Below are positions 16,076 to 25,426 of a DNA stretch of 42,413 bases, piece by piece. The translations under genes and the position numbers were made by a program. The DNA is from Rhodospirillaceae bacterium Spongia-Bin9 (GTDB lineage Bacteria > Pseudomonadota > Alphaproteobacteria > Bin65), in assembly GCA_900197615.1 (NCBI GenBank), contig FZLR01000019.1, positions 1 through 42,413 of the forward strand, read 5' to 3'. Position 1 is the first letter of the stretch. Every line of letters starts with the position of its first letter. The notes under the pieces are model-generated. The model had not been told where the DNA came from, made no database searches, and was given only the letters and a program-made list of their open reading frames with translations.

Positions 16076-17095
16076 ATGAGCCATGACAAGCACACACCCT
16101 TCGAAGCGCCGGTGGTAGATCACCTGGCGGTTCGGGTCGTCGTCGATTCCCATCACGAGTTGTTCCTGCCCAAGGCCAGCCATCCGCATGCCAATATCGA
16201 GCATGTCGGGGTTGTTGCCGGGCAGCATATGACGACGCTTGCCGGCGAATGGGGCCTCTCGCTGCATCTCGAATCGATGGCGGGCGGCCACCGGGCCGAA
16301 TATGTGCTCGATTTCGGTTATACGCCGGAGATCATCAACCGGAATTTCGGGCTGCTGAACATCGATCCGGCGCGGCTCAGCGGTTTGATCCTGAGCCACG
16401 GCCATCGCGATCACTATGGCGGGCTGGAAGGCTTCGTCGACCGTTACCGCAGCGAAATGGTCGACGATATGAGCCTCTATGTAGGCGCCGAGGAGGCATT
16501 CCATGTGCGCTGGCTTCCGGCCGGACCGCCGAAGCCCGGCGAAAAGCCCGACATGCTGTACTGGGGCGCCCCGAATCGCGAGTCGCTGGTCGCGCAGGCG
16601 GTTGCGCCGGTCTGTTGCAACGGGCCGTCGGCGCTCGATGGTCCCTTCACCACAGGCTATATCGAGCGCGATACTTTCGAAGAGGTGACCGGCGGCACCA
16701 TGCTCGAAAGCCAGGACCATTTCAGCGAGGCGGAACGGCGCGGCGAACTGGTGTTCGACAGCCATCCCGAAGAGCACGCGACCTGCTATCTGGTGCGCGG
16801 GCGGGGTCTTGTCGTGATTTCGTCCTGCGGTCACTCCGGCATCGTCAACTCGGTCCGGACCGCCATGTCGATCGCCGGCACCGACCGGCTCCACGCGGTG
16901 ATCGGCGGCTTCCATCTCGGTCTGGCCAAGCCGGAATATATCGAGTTCACCATCGACGAATTGCAGAAGCTGCAGCCGGACGTCGTGGTGCCGATGCACT
17001 GCACCGGGGAGCCGTTCATCGAATCGATGCGCCGGCGCATGCCGGAACAGCTCGTGCGCTCGTATCTCGGCACCAGGATCACCTTCGGCGTCTGA
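16076..17095 (+). CDS. Metallo-beta-lactamase-fold metallohydrolase
   Basis: 339-residue MBL-fold protein. The metal motif HxHxDH is at His108-His113 (SHGHRDH). Later ligands are in SCGHSGIVN and GGFHL, and MHCTGE ends the core. This order resembles the group annotated as dihydropterin phosphate synthase-like (MptA/COG1237-type) MBL proteins, whose substrates are mostly unknown. The ATG follows GGAGG by six bases. No signal peptide is seen, so it is cytoplasmic. Its cysteine and histidine content (for example CC near residue 181) is not unusual for the group. It is a single gene, divergent from the isochorismatase-like gene. Confidence 0.85.
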   Translation: MSHDKHTPFEAPVVDHLAVRVVVDSHHELFLPKASHPHANIEHVGVVAGQHMTTLAGEWGLSLHLESMAGGHRAEYVLDFGYTPEIINRNFGLLNIDPARLSGLILSHGHRDHYGGLEGFVDRYRSEMVDDMSLYVGAEEAFHVRWLPAGPPKPGEKPDMLYWGAPNRESLVAQAVAPVCCNGPSALDGPFTTGYIERDTFEEVTGGTMLESQDHFSEAERRGELVFDSHPEEHATCYLVRGRGLVVISSCGHSGIVNSVRTAMSIAGTDRLHAVIGGFHLGLAKPEYIEFTIDELQKLQPDVVVPMHCTGEPFIESMRRRMPEQLVRSYLGTRITFGV

Positions 17096-17535
17096 GCCCG
17101 GAGGCAGAGCCTGCGGACAGGCGGTGAACGCAACGCCGTTTTCGCCACCGAAATACGCATCGACCGGATATGTCCTGACCGACTACTGAAACTTTACCGA
17201 CAATAAAATTGTTGACTATTTGACAACACCGTTGACTATTTGACCGGCAGGTTGCGCTCTTGTCTCATCGATTATCCCGGCCGTACATTTTGAATCCTGC
17301 CCGAACCGGACAATAGCTTGCCAGACCGACAGCCGGTCGGTAACATCTGTCACAGCAAACCGGAATACGCGTTTGATTCGCTCAAGTAACGACGCTTCGT
17401 GTCGGGCAGCGGCAATGGGCGACTACAGACTTCATACCTTTGAAGCTGGTCTTTCACGGCTGCGTGACCGATCACAATTCGATTGCAGGCGATAGGCAAG
17501 CACCTTGGGGCTCCTATCGACAGGGAGCAGGCGGA
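17096..17535. other. Gene-free upstream region of the LacI-family gene
   Basis: About 440 bases with no credible gene. They are richer in A+T than their surroundings around 17190-17240. The region holds the 14-base direct repeat at 17211-17244 and presumably the promoter of the regulator. An in-frame ATG at 17440 would extend the regulator by 32 residues ahead of its helix-turn-helix and is not favoured. Confidence 0.6.
17211..17244. promoter_or_regulatory. 14-bp direct repeat, candidate operator
   Basis: GTTGACTATTTGAC occurs exactly twice, at 17211-17224 and 17231-17244, with start-to-start distance of 20 bases (two helical turns). Each copy itself contains two TTGAC half-like blocks. The TTGACT elements also resemble -35 boxes. 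The arrangement fits tandem binding of a regulator on one DNA face. Which regulator binds is unknown. Confidence 0.6.
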
Positions 17536-18573
17536 ATGTCCAGACCGACCCTTAGTCACATTGCCGAACAGCTGGGCGTCTCGACCGCTACCGTATCGCT
17601 TGCCATGCGCGGTAGCCCGAAAATCTCGCAAAAAACCCGTGAGCGAGTTGCCGTCGCATTAAAAGAATCAGGATATATCTATCAGCGAAGTGCGGCCGGA
17701 CTGCGAACGGCGAAGACCCACACAGTCGGGATAATCCTGAACGATATTTCAGACCCATTTTGCACCACACTTCTTGCTGCGATCGAAGAAGAACTATCAA
17801 AGGTCGGACGGGTTATTTTTTTGTGCAACAGCAATGAATCGGTAGAAAGGCAGACAAATTTCTTGCGGACAATGGCCGAGTATAATGCGGATGGTGTCAT
17901 TATTTCGCCGGTGATCGGAACCACCCCCGACGATCTTCTCGATCGGACGGGTTCATCGCTGCCGATGGTCTTCGTGTCCAGGGCGTTGTTCGAACTCGAT
18001 AACGACTATGTCGTCAATGACGATCGGCAGGCCGCCGTTCTGTCGGCGCGGCGGCTGCTGGACACAGGGCACCGCCGGATCGCATTCGTCGGCGGAGAGC
18101 CCAGCGTCAGCTGCTTCGCAGCGAGGCTTCAGGGCTACAAGGAGGCGCTTGGCCAGGCATCCGTCGCGTTCGACGATGCGCTTGTCAAGGCTTGCACACC
18201 AACGCGTTCAGGCGGTTTTGCAGCCGCGCGCTGGGTCGCCGGGCTCGTTCCGAGACCGACCGCTGCAATCTGCTACAGCGATTCGGTCGCACTCGGCCTC
18301 AATTCGGGCTTGCAGGGCGAAGGCCTGTTCCCGGGCACAAATTTCGCGCTTGTCGGCCATCAAGACATCGAAGAAGCGGGATTCGCCAATCCGTCGCTCA
18401 GCACGACATCTGTGTCGGGCCGGGAGATGGGCAGGATAGCCGTTGCGCTTCTTGTCGAGCGGGCGGCGAATCCCGATGCGCCTCCGCAACGCCGTGTCCT
18501 GCCGTCCGAACTAGTTGTCAGGGAATCGTGCTCGATTTCCGAAAACGATGTCCTCTCCGGCAACGCGAACTAA
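17536..18573 (+). CDS. LacI-family transcriptional regulator
   Basis: 345-residue LacI/GalR repressor. The N-terminal helix-turn-helix is at about residues 4-25 (TLSHIAEQLGVSTATVSLAM), followed by the hinge helix region RSAAGLRTAKTHTVGIIL. The periplasmic-binding-protein-like effector domain runs from about 60 to 330, with the DISDPFCTTLLAAIEE and GHRRIAFVGG blocks. Start ATG 17536 is preceded by GGGAGCAGG. LacI proteins usually control sugar or small-metabolite genes near themselves. The closest candidates are its own upstream repeats and the GST, oxidoreductase and TonB receptor genes downstream. The ligand is unknown. Confidence 0.93.
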   Translation: MSRPTLSHIAEQLGVSTATVSLAMRGSPKISQKTRERVAVALKESGYIYQRSAAGLRTAKTHTVGIILNDISDPFCTTLLAAIEEELSKVGRVIFLCNSNESVERQTNFLRTMAEYNADGVIISPVIGTTPDDLLDRTGSSLPMVFVSRALFELDNDYVVNDDRQAAVLSARRLLDTGHRRIAFVGGEPSVSCFAARLQGYKEALGQASVAFDDALVKACTPTRSGGFAAARWVAGLVPRPTAAICYSDSVALGLNSGLQGEGLFPGTNFALVGHQDIEEAGFANPSLSTTSVSGREMGRIAVALLVERAANPDAPPQRRVLPSELVVRESCSISENDVLSGNAN

Positions 18574-19375
18574 AACGAAAAGCTGCATCTTCGCCGATCG
18601 TTCCGGCATCGAAGCGACAGTTGGCTAAGCGCCGTAAGAATGAAATTCTATTGATTCTGGACGGTAGGCTGGCCGGTTATTTCTGAGCAGTTTCCCGAGA
18701 AAAAAATATTACCGGCATATCCTGTATCGACAAGGACCGGCAGTTGCCGTCCCGCCAAGTGCCCGAGGGTGTAATTCCGCACTTTCCGTAAGGTGTTTGC
18801 TCTCGTGTTGCCAAAGGCCCGTCTACCTTTCTCAATTCAATTTGCCGCCTCCCTTGTATTCGGTCAGCCTCCGACGCTCACGTTAAAACAGCCCACATCC
18901 TTATAAAGTGAAATTATGGAACATTTGTTCATATATTATGAATTTTCCCTTGCAGAAATATTCCTATTCTTCATTTTTGTTCATGTGTTTGCCGAGATTT
19001 GCGATAAACATGCCTTCGTTCTTCGGTCTGAATTCCTTGGCCTCATGAAAGGATCAGCCCCGGCTGGCTCTCCGTTCTTTAGAGTTTGCCCGCCGGTGGG
19101 TATCCCGGCCGACCAATCTAGTCGTTCGGATGTTCGGTCAATCGGTTTGTCCTTTCAATTGAAAACTAGGGACAATTACCCAATTCAGGCATTACGGAAC
19201 CGGAGAAACGGACATTCGTGCAGACGGCAATATCGATCCTGTCGCGTGCGGCCGCCGATAGGTCCCAGGGGGCCGGGCGCCGGACCGACGTAGTGTTGCC
19301 GATGGCCGGATTCATCGCATATCGCAGCGCAGGCGCCGGAGCGAACCGGCGCGGCCGGCATGGAGAGACGGCACA
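18574..19375. other. About 800-bp gene-free, partly AT-rich region
   Basis: No convincing gene. From about 18880 to 19190 the base composition turns AT-rich, unlike the rest of the window. A 125-codon open frame at 18916-19293 starts with a hydrophobic stretch but ends in arginine-rich, out-of-frame-like sequence, so it is not called. Within it, GAACA-TT-TGTTC (18919-18930) is a small inverted repeat. The region may hold a promoter for the GST gene, an unrecognised small RNA, or remnants of acquired DNA. Confidence 0.5.
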
Positions 19376-20338
19376 ATGGGCATGATGATCGACGGCGAAT
19401 GGCGCCGGGAAGACCGGATCGCCGCCGCGGCGGACGGGCGGTACGAGCGCGCCACCACCTCCTTCCGCGAGTTTGTCGCCGCCGACGGGTCGTCGCCCTT
19501 CAGGGCCGAGCCGGGCCGCTACCACCTGTATGTGGCGCATGCCTGCCCCTGGGCGCACCGGACGATGATCCTGCGGGCGTTGCGCAAGCTCGACACGGCG
19601 ATCTCGATTTCGGTCGTCGATCCGCACCTGAGCGACGAGGGCTGGCATTTCAGCGACGGCCCCGGCTGCATTCCGGACAGTGTCAACGGTGCCCGCTTCC
19701 TGCGCGACATCTACAAGCTGGCGCGCGACGACTTTACCGGCCGGGTCTCGGTCCCGGTGCTCTGGGACAGGAAGGAGCGGACTATCGTCAACAACGAATC
19801 CCCTGAGATTCTCCGGATGCTCAATACGGAATTCAACGAATGGGGCGACGGCGAGCCGGACTTCTATCCGGAACCCCTGCGGCGCGAGATCGATGCCGTG
19901 AACGAAGCGGTCTACGAGCATGTCAACAACGGCGTCTACAAGACCGGCTTCGCGACGACACAGGAAGCCTACGAAGAGGCCTTCGAGGCCCTGTTCGCGA
20001 CCCTGGACGAGCTGGAGGCGCGGCTGCAAAAGCAGCGCTATCTGGTCGGCAACCGAATCACCGAGGCGGACTGGCGGCTCTTCCCGACACTGGTGCGCTT
20101 CGACGCCGTCTATGTCGGCCATTTCAAGTGCAACAAGCGCCGGATCGAGGATTATCCCAACCTGGGCAACTATCTGCGCGACCTCTACCGGCAGCCGGGA
20201 ATCGCCGGCACGGTCAACATGGACCACATCAAGCGGCACTATTACGGCAGCCACCTGCGCATCAATCCGACCGGCGTCGTGCCGAAGGGGCCGGCCCTCG
20301 ACCTCATGCGCCCCCACGACCGCGCCCGTTTCGGCTGA
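19376..20338 (+). CDS. Glutathionyl-hydroquinone reductase-like glutathione S-transferase (YqjG/ECM4 family)
   Basis: 320-residue Xi-class GST. These enzymes reduce glutathionyl-hydroquinones with glutathione, clearing conjugates of quinones or chlorinated aromatics. The catalytic motif is CPWAHR with Cys57. Then come VPVLWDRKE with IVNNESPEILRMLN (the cis-Pro/Glu-Ser glutathione site) and, in the alpha-helical domain, YLVGNRITEADWRLFPTL. Length and motif order match the family closely. The next gene encodes a quinone oxidoreductase on the opposite strand, which fits handling of quinones. Start ATG 19376 is preceded by a GGAGAGAC site. Confidence 0.93.
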   Translation: MGMMIDGEWRREDRIAAAADGRYERATTSFREFVAADGSSPFRAEPGRYHLYVAHACPWAHRTMILRALRKLDTAISISVVDPHLSDEGWHFSDGPGCIPDSVNGARFLRDIYKLARDDFTGRVSVPVLWDRKERTIVNNESPEILRMLNTEFNEWGDGEPDFYPEPLRREIDAVNEAVYEHVNNGVYKTGFATTQEAYEEAFEALFATLDELEARLQKQRYLVGNRITEADWRLFPTLVRFDAVYVGHFKCNKRRIEDYPNLGNYLRDLYRQPGIAGTVNMDHIKRHYYGSHLRINPTGVVPKGPALDLMRPHDRARFG

Positions 20339-20386
20339 CCGGCGGCGGGCCGCCGTTCGGCACGGCGATTGGAACCGCGGCGCGCT

Positions 20387-21382
20387 CTAGTCGAACGGCA
20401 GCAGCACGTTCGAGCCGGTCGTGCGGCGCTCCTCGATGGCGCGGTGGACTTCCGCCGCCTCGCGCAGCGGAGAACGGTTGTTGATCGCGATCTTCACCGC
20501 GCCCGACGTCACGACATCGAACAGGTCGCCGGCGATCGCTTCCAGGTCCGCGCGCTCCTCGACATAGTGCATCAGCGCCGGCCGGGTGACGAACAACGAA
20601 CCGCGCGCGCCCAGCTCGACGACATTCACCGGGTCCGGCGCGCCGGAGGCGTGGCCGTAGCACGCCAAGATGCCGAGCGGGCGCAGGCAATCCAGCGACC
20701 GGGTGAAGGTGTCCTTGCCGATGCTCTCGTAGACCACCGGGCAGCCCTTGCCGTCCGTCACCTCCATGACCAGCGGGACGAAATCCTCGCGCGAATAGAT
20801 GGCGACATGGTCGGCGCCGTGGGCTCTCGCAAGCTCGGCTTTCTCGTCGGTCGAGACGGTGCCGATCACGGTCGCGCCCAGGTGCTTCGCCCACTGGCAC
20901 AGGATCAGCCCCATGCCGCCCGCCGCGGCGTGAACCAGCACCGGGTCGCCGGGCTGGACCCGGTAGGTTCGGCGCAGCAGATACTGGGCGGTCATTCCCT
21001 TGAGCGTCATGCCGGCGGCCTGTTCGTCGGAGATCGCGTCGGGCAGCCTGACCAGCCGTTTGGACGGCATGACCCTGCGCTGGGCATAGGCGCCGTGGGG
21101 CGGGCTGGCGTAGCCGACCCGGTCGCCGATCGCGCATTCGGTGACGCCCTCGCCAACCGCCTCCACGGTGCCCGCGCCCTCAATCCCCACGACGAAGGGA
21201 AGCTCCGGCACCGGCCATGGATGGGGCATGCCGCGCCGGTTGTAGGTGTCGATATAGTTCACGCCGACGGCGCCGTGGCGGATCAGCGCCTCGCCCGGGC
21301 CCGGCTCGCCGGCCGGCCAGTCCTGCCAGCGGAAAACGTCGGGCGTGCCCTTTTCGTGGATGACGGCGGCCTTGTTGCTCAT
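20387..21382 (-). CDS. qor: NADPH:quinone oxidoreductase (zinc-independent MDR family)
   Basis: 331-residue medium-chain dehydrogenase/reductase of the quinone oxidoreductase type. It transfers electrons from NADPH to quinones or enones. GVNYIDTYNRRGMPHP and PFVVGIEGAGTVEAVGEGV form the N-terminal catalytic domain. The nucleotide-binding glycine motif is AAAGGMGLILCQWAKHLGA, followed by VIGTVSTDEKAELARAHGAD. No zinc-ligand cysteines or structural lobe are visible, as expected for QOR. The start ATG at 21382 sits 71 bases downstream of the TonB receptor gene on the same strand. The longer frame upstream is a shadow. Confidence 0.93.
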   Translation of the reverse strand: MSNKAAVIHEKGTPDVFRWQDWPAGEPGPGEALIRHGAVGVNYIDTYNRRGMPHPWPVPELPFVVGIEGAGTVEAVGEGVTECAIGDRVGYASPPHGAYAQRRVMPSKRLVRLPDAISDEQAAGMTLKGMTAQYLLRRTYRVQPGDPVLVHAAAGGMGLILCQWAKHLGATVIGTVSTDEKAELARAHGADHVAIYSREDFVPLVMEVTDGKGCPVVYESIGKDTFTRSLDCLRPLGILACYGHASGAPDPVNVVELGARGSLFVTRPALMHYVEERADLEAIAGDLFDVVTSGAVKIAINNRSPLREAAEVHRAIEERRTTGSNVLLPFD

Positions 21383-21453
21383 GGCTTGTTCCGGATGGTT
21401 CTGGGTCACAGCAGCGCGCGGGGAAAATACGACCGTTTCGGCGCAAGTCCCAC

Positions 21454-23994
21454 TTAGAACTGCGCGTTGAACGTGAAGAAGAAGGTGCGGCCCCAGCCGG
21501 CTTCCGTCGGACCGTCCACACTGTCGGGGTTGGCCGTGTCCACCGAAAGGGCGGCGTCGGTGATGTTGAACACGCCGGCCGTGAGCCGCGCGCCGTTCAG
21601 CCCCAACGGAGCTTTCCAGTCGAGCACCGCGTCGTGACCTAACCAGGACTTGAACGTTCCGGTACCCGCCGAATTCCTGAACCCGGAGCGGTAATTGGAG
21701 GTCCAGACGACGCTCAAGCTGCCGCGCCTTACCAGGAACCCGGCGCGAACCATATTCCTGGCGATGACGTACCGTTCCTTGTTGCCCGCGACACGCCGTT
21801 TGGCGCTGGCGACGTGCCGCCAGGCGCCACGCATGCCGACAATGCCCCAGCTCGTTCTGAATCCCCCGCCAAACCGGGTTGTTACGCCCGTGATCTCGGA
21901 ATCGACGACGTTCGCATAGCCGTCGCGGATGGTAATGTCGCCGCCGGTTCGATCGATGCATCCTGTCATGTCGTCGCCGGTGCATTCCTCCAGGTTCTGC
22001 ATCGCCCAGTCGGCGCGGTTCCGCCCCACCAGCCCGGAGCGCGTGAGTCGATACCACTCGACGCCGAGGAAGTAGGGACGTTTGCGGACTTCGGCGCCAA
22101 AGGCGAGCCTCGCGGTGTCCGAGGGTTCGAGCTTCGGGTTTCCCCTGGTCACACGCGTTACCTGACGCGGGTTGGGCTGTTCGCATCTGCGGGGCGGGCT
22201 CCCCGTGCCGGGGTCGCAGGTGATATAGGGGTGGTCCTGCACTTCAGAGCTGTAGAGGCCAAGCGCCGAGGGCGCCCGATCCCCTTTGCTCCAGGAGCCG
22301 CGCAGCGCAAGGATGCCGACCGGGCGATACTCGGACGAAACGCTCCAGGATCGAAGTCTGCCCACGTCGTCGTATTCGTATTGTGTGCCGGCCAGCCGCA
22401 GATCGACAGTCTCGGCCAGCGGCAGGAACATTTCTCCGAAGGCGCCGACAGCCTTGCGCTCCAGAGCGAAGCTGGCCCCGCCGGAACCGAGCACGTCGGA
22501 CACGTCATGGCCCACGCCGGCCCTGTCGCGATAGACAGAGACGTCGTGCGATTTCGCGCGGCCCAGCTCGATCCCCGCGGACCATGCCGCGCTGCGCCCG
22601 CCGATCGCGAAACCGGATCCTTCCAGCGCCAACCGGATTCCCTGGAATTCCGTGCCGACATCGTTCTCCAGCCGCAAGCTGCTGTTCCTTATGGCGTCCA
22701 GATGCGCCTGTTCGGTCGAGAACGGGTCGGCGAGGTTGTAGTTTCCGGCCGCGATCTCCGATGCGATCGTGCTGCCTCGCACGAAAGTGTTTCCCGACAC
22801 GAACCCGTCAAAGCGGAACGCGCTGAGGCGGACATCGTAACCGAGCCATCCCGTCAGACGACCCTCGACGCCCAACGACACGTCATACTCCTCGGTTTTC
22901 GTGCGCCAGTCCCGACTGCCATGACGCACGAAGCGGTGCGCCACGGCGAACAGGTCATCGTTGTCGGCAACGGTCGAGCCGGCCGCGTTGTTGATCGCGG
23001 CCAGCAGGGTCGGGTTCGGGGTGAAGGCGAACGAGCCGACGGACGGCGCATAGCGGAACGCCGAATCGCCCTGCTGGACAATCGCATCGATGCGCAGCTT
23101 GGCGTCTTCGCCCAGCGGGTGGTCCAGGTCCAGCACGGCGGTCTTCCGCTCATCGCGCGTGGTGTTCCACATGATATTCCCGAAGGCGAATCCGCAGCCC
23201 TTATCGCCCGAGCGGATGCCGGGCGGATTGCTGAGCGGGCCGGTATAGCCCCTCGCCGGATCGCATTCCCCCAGCGCGACCGACCTTACGCCTGTCACAT
23301 TTTCGTCTTCGTCTCGCTGGACGATCCAGACGGTGTTGCCGCCGACGCTGACATTCTTCGACTGGACGAACGCGCCGTCCTTCTGCCAGACGGAACGGCT
23401 GTGATCCCGGCTCCGCGCGGCGATTTCCTGGCGCTTGAGGATGTCCACGCCCAAGGTCAGGCGCCCCTTGCCGACCGCACCGCCCCAGAAAGCGCTGCCC
23501 TGATAACCGTCCCCGCCCGGCCGGCTCGGCATCCGCGCGAGCGCGCGCGTCTCGAAGCCGTCCAAATCCTTCCGCAGCACGACGTTGAGCGCGCCGCGCA
23601 CGGCGCTGCCGCCGAGAGCGCCCAGGCTGTCGCCGCCCAAAAGCTCGATGCGCTCGATGACCGAAATCGGCAGGGTATCCAGATCGCCGGCGGTCGTGGC
23701 GTAGGGCCTGCCGTTGACCAGAACGAGCAGCGACTGCCCGCCGGTGAGGAAGTAGCGGATGATGCCGGTATTAAGCAGTTCCTGCAGCGTTTGGGAGCCG
23801 GAACGCTCGAGAAAGCCCCGCTCGTATTTGGCGATGACGCGCGGCTGCGGCGCGAGGGGACCGGCGTGGGCCGCCTTCGTGGCCGGTAAGGCGACGAGCG
23901 TCGCCGCCAGACACAACAGCACGGCCGAACCTAGGAACATCTTCAGATTCAGCGAAATCCGGTCACGGTGCCAAAATATCGATTCGAGCCGCAT
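21454..23994 (-). CDS. TonB-dependent outer-membrane receptor
   Basis: 846-residue precursor of a TonB-dependent beta-barrel importer. ATG 23994 has GGGAGGGA 9 bases upstream, and an ATG at 24057 is rejected because it precedes a charged extension. The signal peptide core is FLGSAVLLCLAATLVALPA with a probable cut near AHAG. The plug is short: after SGSQTLQELL it goes almost directly to LLVLVNGRPY, IERIELLGG and GSAVRGALNVVLRK, without the usual intervening LRGLG segment. The barrel ends in the C-terminal phenylalanine (NAQF). No clear TonB box is seen. The ligand is unknown. It is divergent from a CoA-transferase gene. Confidence 0.92.
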   Translation of the reverse strand: MRLESIFWHRDRISLNLKMFLGSAVLLCLAATLVALPATKAAHAGPLAPQPRVIAKYERGFLERSGSQTLQELLNTGIIRYFLTGGQSLLVLVNGRPYATTAGDLDTLPISVIERIELLGGDSLGALGGSAVRGALNVVLRKDLDGFETRALARMPSRPGGDGYQGSAFWGGAVGKGRLTLGVDILKRQEIAARSRDHSRSVWQKDGAFVQSKNVSVGGNTVWIVQRDEDENVTGVRSVALGECDPARGYTGPLSNPPGIRSGDKGCGFAFGNIMWNTTRDERKTAVLDLDHPLGEDAKLRIDAIVQQGDSAFRYAPSVGSFAFTPNPTLLAAINNAAGSTVADNDDLFAVAHRFVRHGSRDWRTKTEEYDVSLGVEGRLTGWLGYDVRLSAFRFDGFVSGNTFVRGSTIASEIAAGNYNLADPFSTEQAHLDAIRNSSLRLENDVGTEFQGIRLALEGSGFAIGGRSAAWSAGIELGRAKSHDVSVYRDRAGVGHDVSDVLGSGGASFALERKAVGAFGEMFLPLAETVDLRLAGTQYEYDDVGRLRSWSVSSEYRPVGILALRGSWSKGDRAPSALGLYSSEVQDHPYITCDPGTGSPPRRCEQPNPRQVTRVTRGNPKLEPSDTARLAFGAEVRKRPYFLGVEWYRLTRSGLVGRNRADWAMQNLEECTGDDMTGCIDRTGGDITIRDGYANVVDSEITGVTTRFGGGFRTSWGIVGMRGAWRHVASAKRRVAGNKERYVIARNMVRAGFLVRRGSLSVVWTSNYRSGFRNSAGTGTFKSWLGHDAVLDWKAPLGLNGARLTAGVFNITDAALSVDTANPDSVDGPTEAGWGRTFFFTFNAQF

Positions 23995-24062
23995 AGCGAA
24001 TCCCTCCCGGTCGGCGATGACGGGCCCCATCGTGGTCATTCGATCCCATGAGTACAACCCGA

Positions 24063-24070
24063 ATTATAAT
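24063..24070. promoter_or_regulatory. Symmetrical ATTATAAT, possible shared -10 element
   Basis: The self-complementary ATTATAAT provides a TATAAT on each strand, between the divergent TonB receptor and CoA-transferase genes in an AT-rich patch. No good -35 box is placed at 16-18 bases on either strand. Confidence 0.3.
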
Positions 24071-24139
24071 TTGAGATAGTCCAAGAATTTCTTATAAGCG
24101 GCGGCGGACCAACCGGCAGGTATCGAAGGGAACGGCCCC

Positions 24140-25360
24140 TTGCCCCAGGCCTTCGACGGCATCCGTATTCTCGATTTTACCCAGGTCGTCGCCGGGCCCT
24201 ATGCTGCGCAATTGCTCGGCAACCAGGGCGCCGGGGTCGTCAAGGTCGAGCCGGCACGCGGCGACCAGCTCCGCCAGATATTCAAGACCTCCTCGCAGCC
24301 GCCGGACGCCGATTCGGCGGCTTACGAACTGGTCAACCGGGGCAAGCGATCGGTCTCGATCGACCTCAAGAATCCGGCGGGCCGCGACGCCATCCTGAAG
24401 GTCGCCGCCGGCTGCGACGTGCTGCTGGAGAACTTCCGGCCCGGCGCGATGGCCCGGCTCGGCCTGGACTACGAGGCGGTGCGCAAAGCGCGGCCGGACA
24501 TCGTCTATTGCTCGATCTCCGGCTACGGCCAGACCGGCCCGCTGGCCGGCGAGCCGGCCTATGACGGCACGATCCAGGCGATTTCCGGCATGATGTCGAA
24601 CAACGGCCATCCGGAAACCGGACCGACCCGCGCCGGCTTCCTGCCGGTCGACGTGCCGACCGCTTTTCTTGCCGCCTACGCCATCGCCGCCGCCCTGTTC
24701 CGCCGGGCGCAGACCGGCCGCGGGCAGTATGTCGATCTCGCCATGATCGATACCGCCATCCTGATGCAAATGTCGGTGTTCTCCCAGGTCTTTACCGACG
24801 GCAGCGGCGGCGGCCTGATCGGCAACCGCTCGACCGCCGCGGTGCTGACGGCGGACGCGTTTCCGTGCAGCGACGGCTATATCGCCGTGAGCGCGGTGAC
24901 GCGGGCCCAGGGCCGGATCGTGCTCGAACTGGCCGGGCTCGATCCGGACCTGTGGGACGATTTCGATCCGAACGACCCGGAGAGCCCGCGCTCCCGGGAA
25001 GTTGCGGACATCGTCTATGCGGCCTTCCGCCAGCGTCCGATGAAAGACTGGGAGGCCCGGTTGCGCGGGGCCGGGCAGTCGGCCTCCTGCGTGCTCGACG
25101 CCAAAGGCGTCGCCGGTCTCGACCAGATGGCCCACCGCGCCGTTTTCCAGGACGATCCTGCGGAAAACCCTGCGGCTCCGCGCACGATCGGCGGCGCATT
25201 CAAGGCGAACGAGGACGGGCCCGCCATCGCCGGCCGCGTTTCCGCGATCGGCGAGGATACAGAAGCCGTGCTGACCGACTTCGGCTTTTCCGGCGCGGAT
25301 GTCGCGACCCTGCGCGAAGCCGGCGCTATCCGGAGCGACGAGCCGTCCGCGCCTGCCTGA
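24140..25360 (+). CDS. CaiB/BaiF (class III) CoA-transferase
   Basis: 406-residue family III CoA-transferase that moves CoA between acyl-CoA and a free acid. It often activates dicarboxylates, carnitine-like or aromatic acids. The N-terminus is GIRILDFTQVVAGPYAAQLLG, and the CoA-binding stretch NRGKRSVSIDLKN follows at 67-78. The catalytic aspartate is Asp142 in EPAYDGTIQAISG. ENFRPGAMARLGLDYE is also typical. Start is TTG at 24140 with GAAGGGAA 8 bases upstream. No ATG gives a full N-terminus. The acid partner cannot be told. Confidence 0.92.
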   Translation: MPQAFDGIRILDFTQVVAGPYAAQLLGNQGAGVVKVEPARGDQLRQIFKTSSQPPDADSAAYELVNRGKRSVSIDLKNPAGRDAILKVAAGCDVLLENFRPGAMARLGLDYEAVRKARPDIVYCSISGYGQTGPLAGEPAYDGTIQAISGMMSNNGHPETGPTRAGFLPVDVPTAFLAAYAIAAALFRRAQTGRGQYVDLAMIDTAILMQMSVFSQVFTDGSGGGLIGNRSTAAVLTADAFPCSDGYIAVSAVTRAQGRIVLELAGLDPDLWDDFDPNDPESPRSREVADIVYAAFRQRPMKDWEARLRGAGQSASCVLDAKGVAGLDQMAHRAVFQDDPAENPAAPRTIGGAFKANEDGPAIAGRVSAIGEDTEAVLTDFGFSGADVATLREAGAIRSDEPSAPA

Positions 25361-25426
25361 CCCGGACCTGAGGATGGCAAGCGAGCAGCCAGGCGCCGCC
25401 GGCGCCTCCGGAGGATCGAGCGCAGG

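Noticed and set aside
18916-19293. 125-codon frame with a hydrophobic start in the AT-rich gap
   Set aside because: No ribosome site. The second half is arginine-rich noise and no family is recognisable, so it is kept only as part of the gap description.
21383-22186. Longer N-terminal extension of the quinone oxidoreductase frame (up to 22186)
   Set aside because: It lies antisense-frame within the TonB receptor gene. The typical MDR N-terminus starts at 21382.
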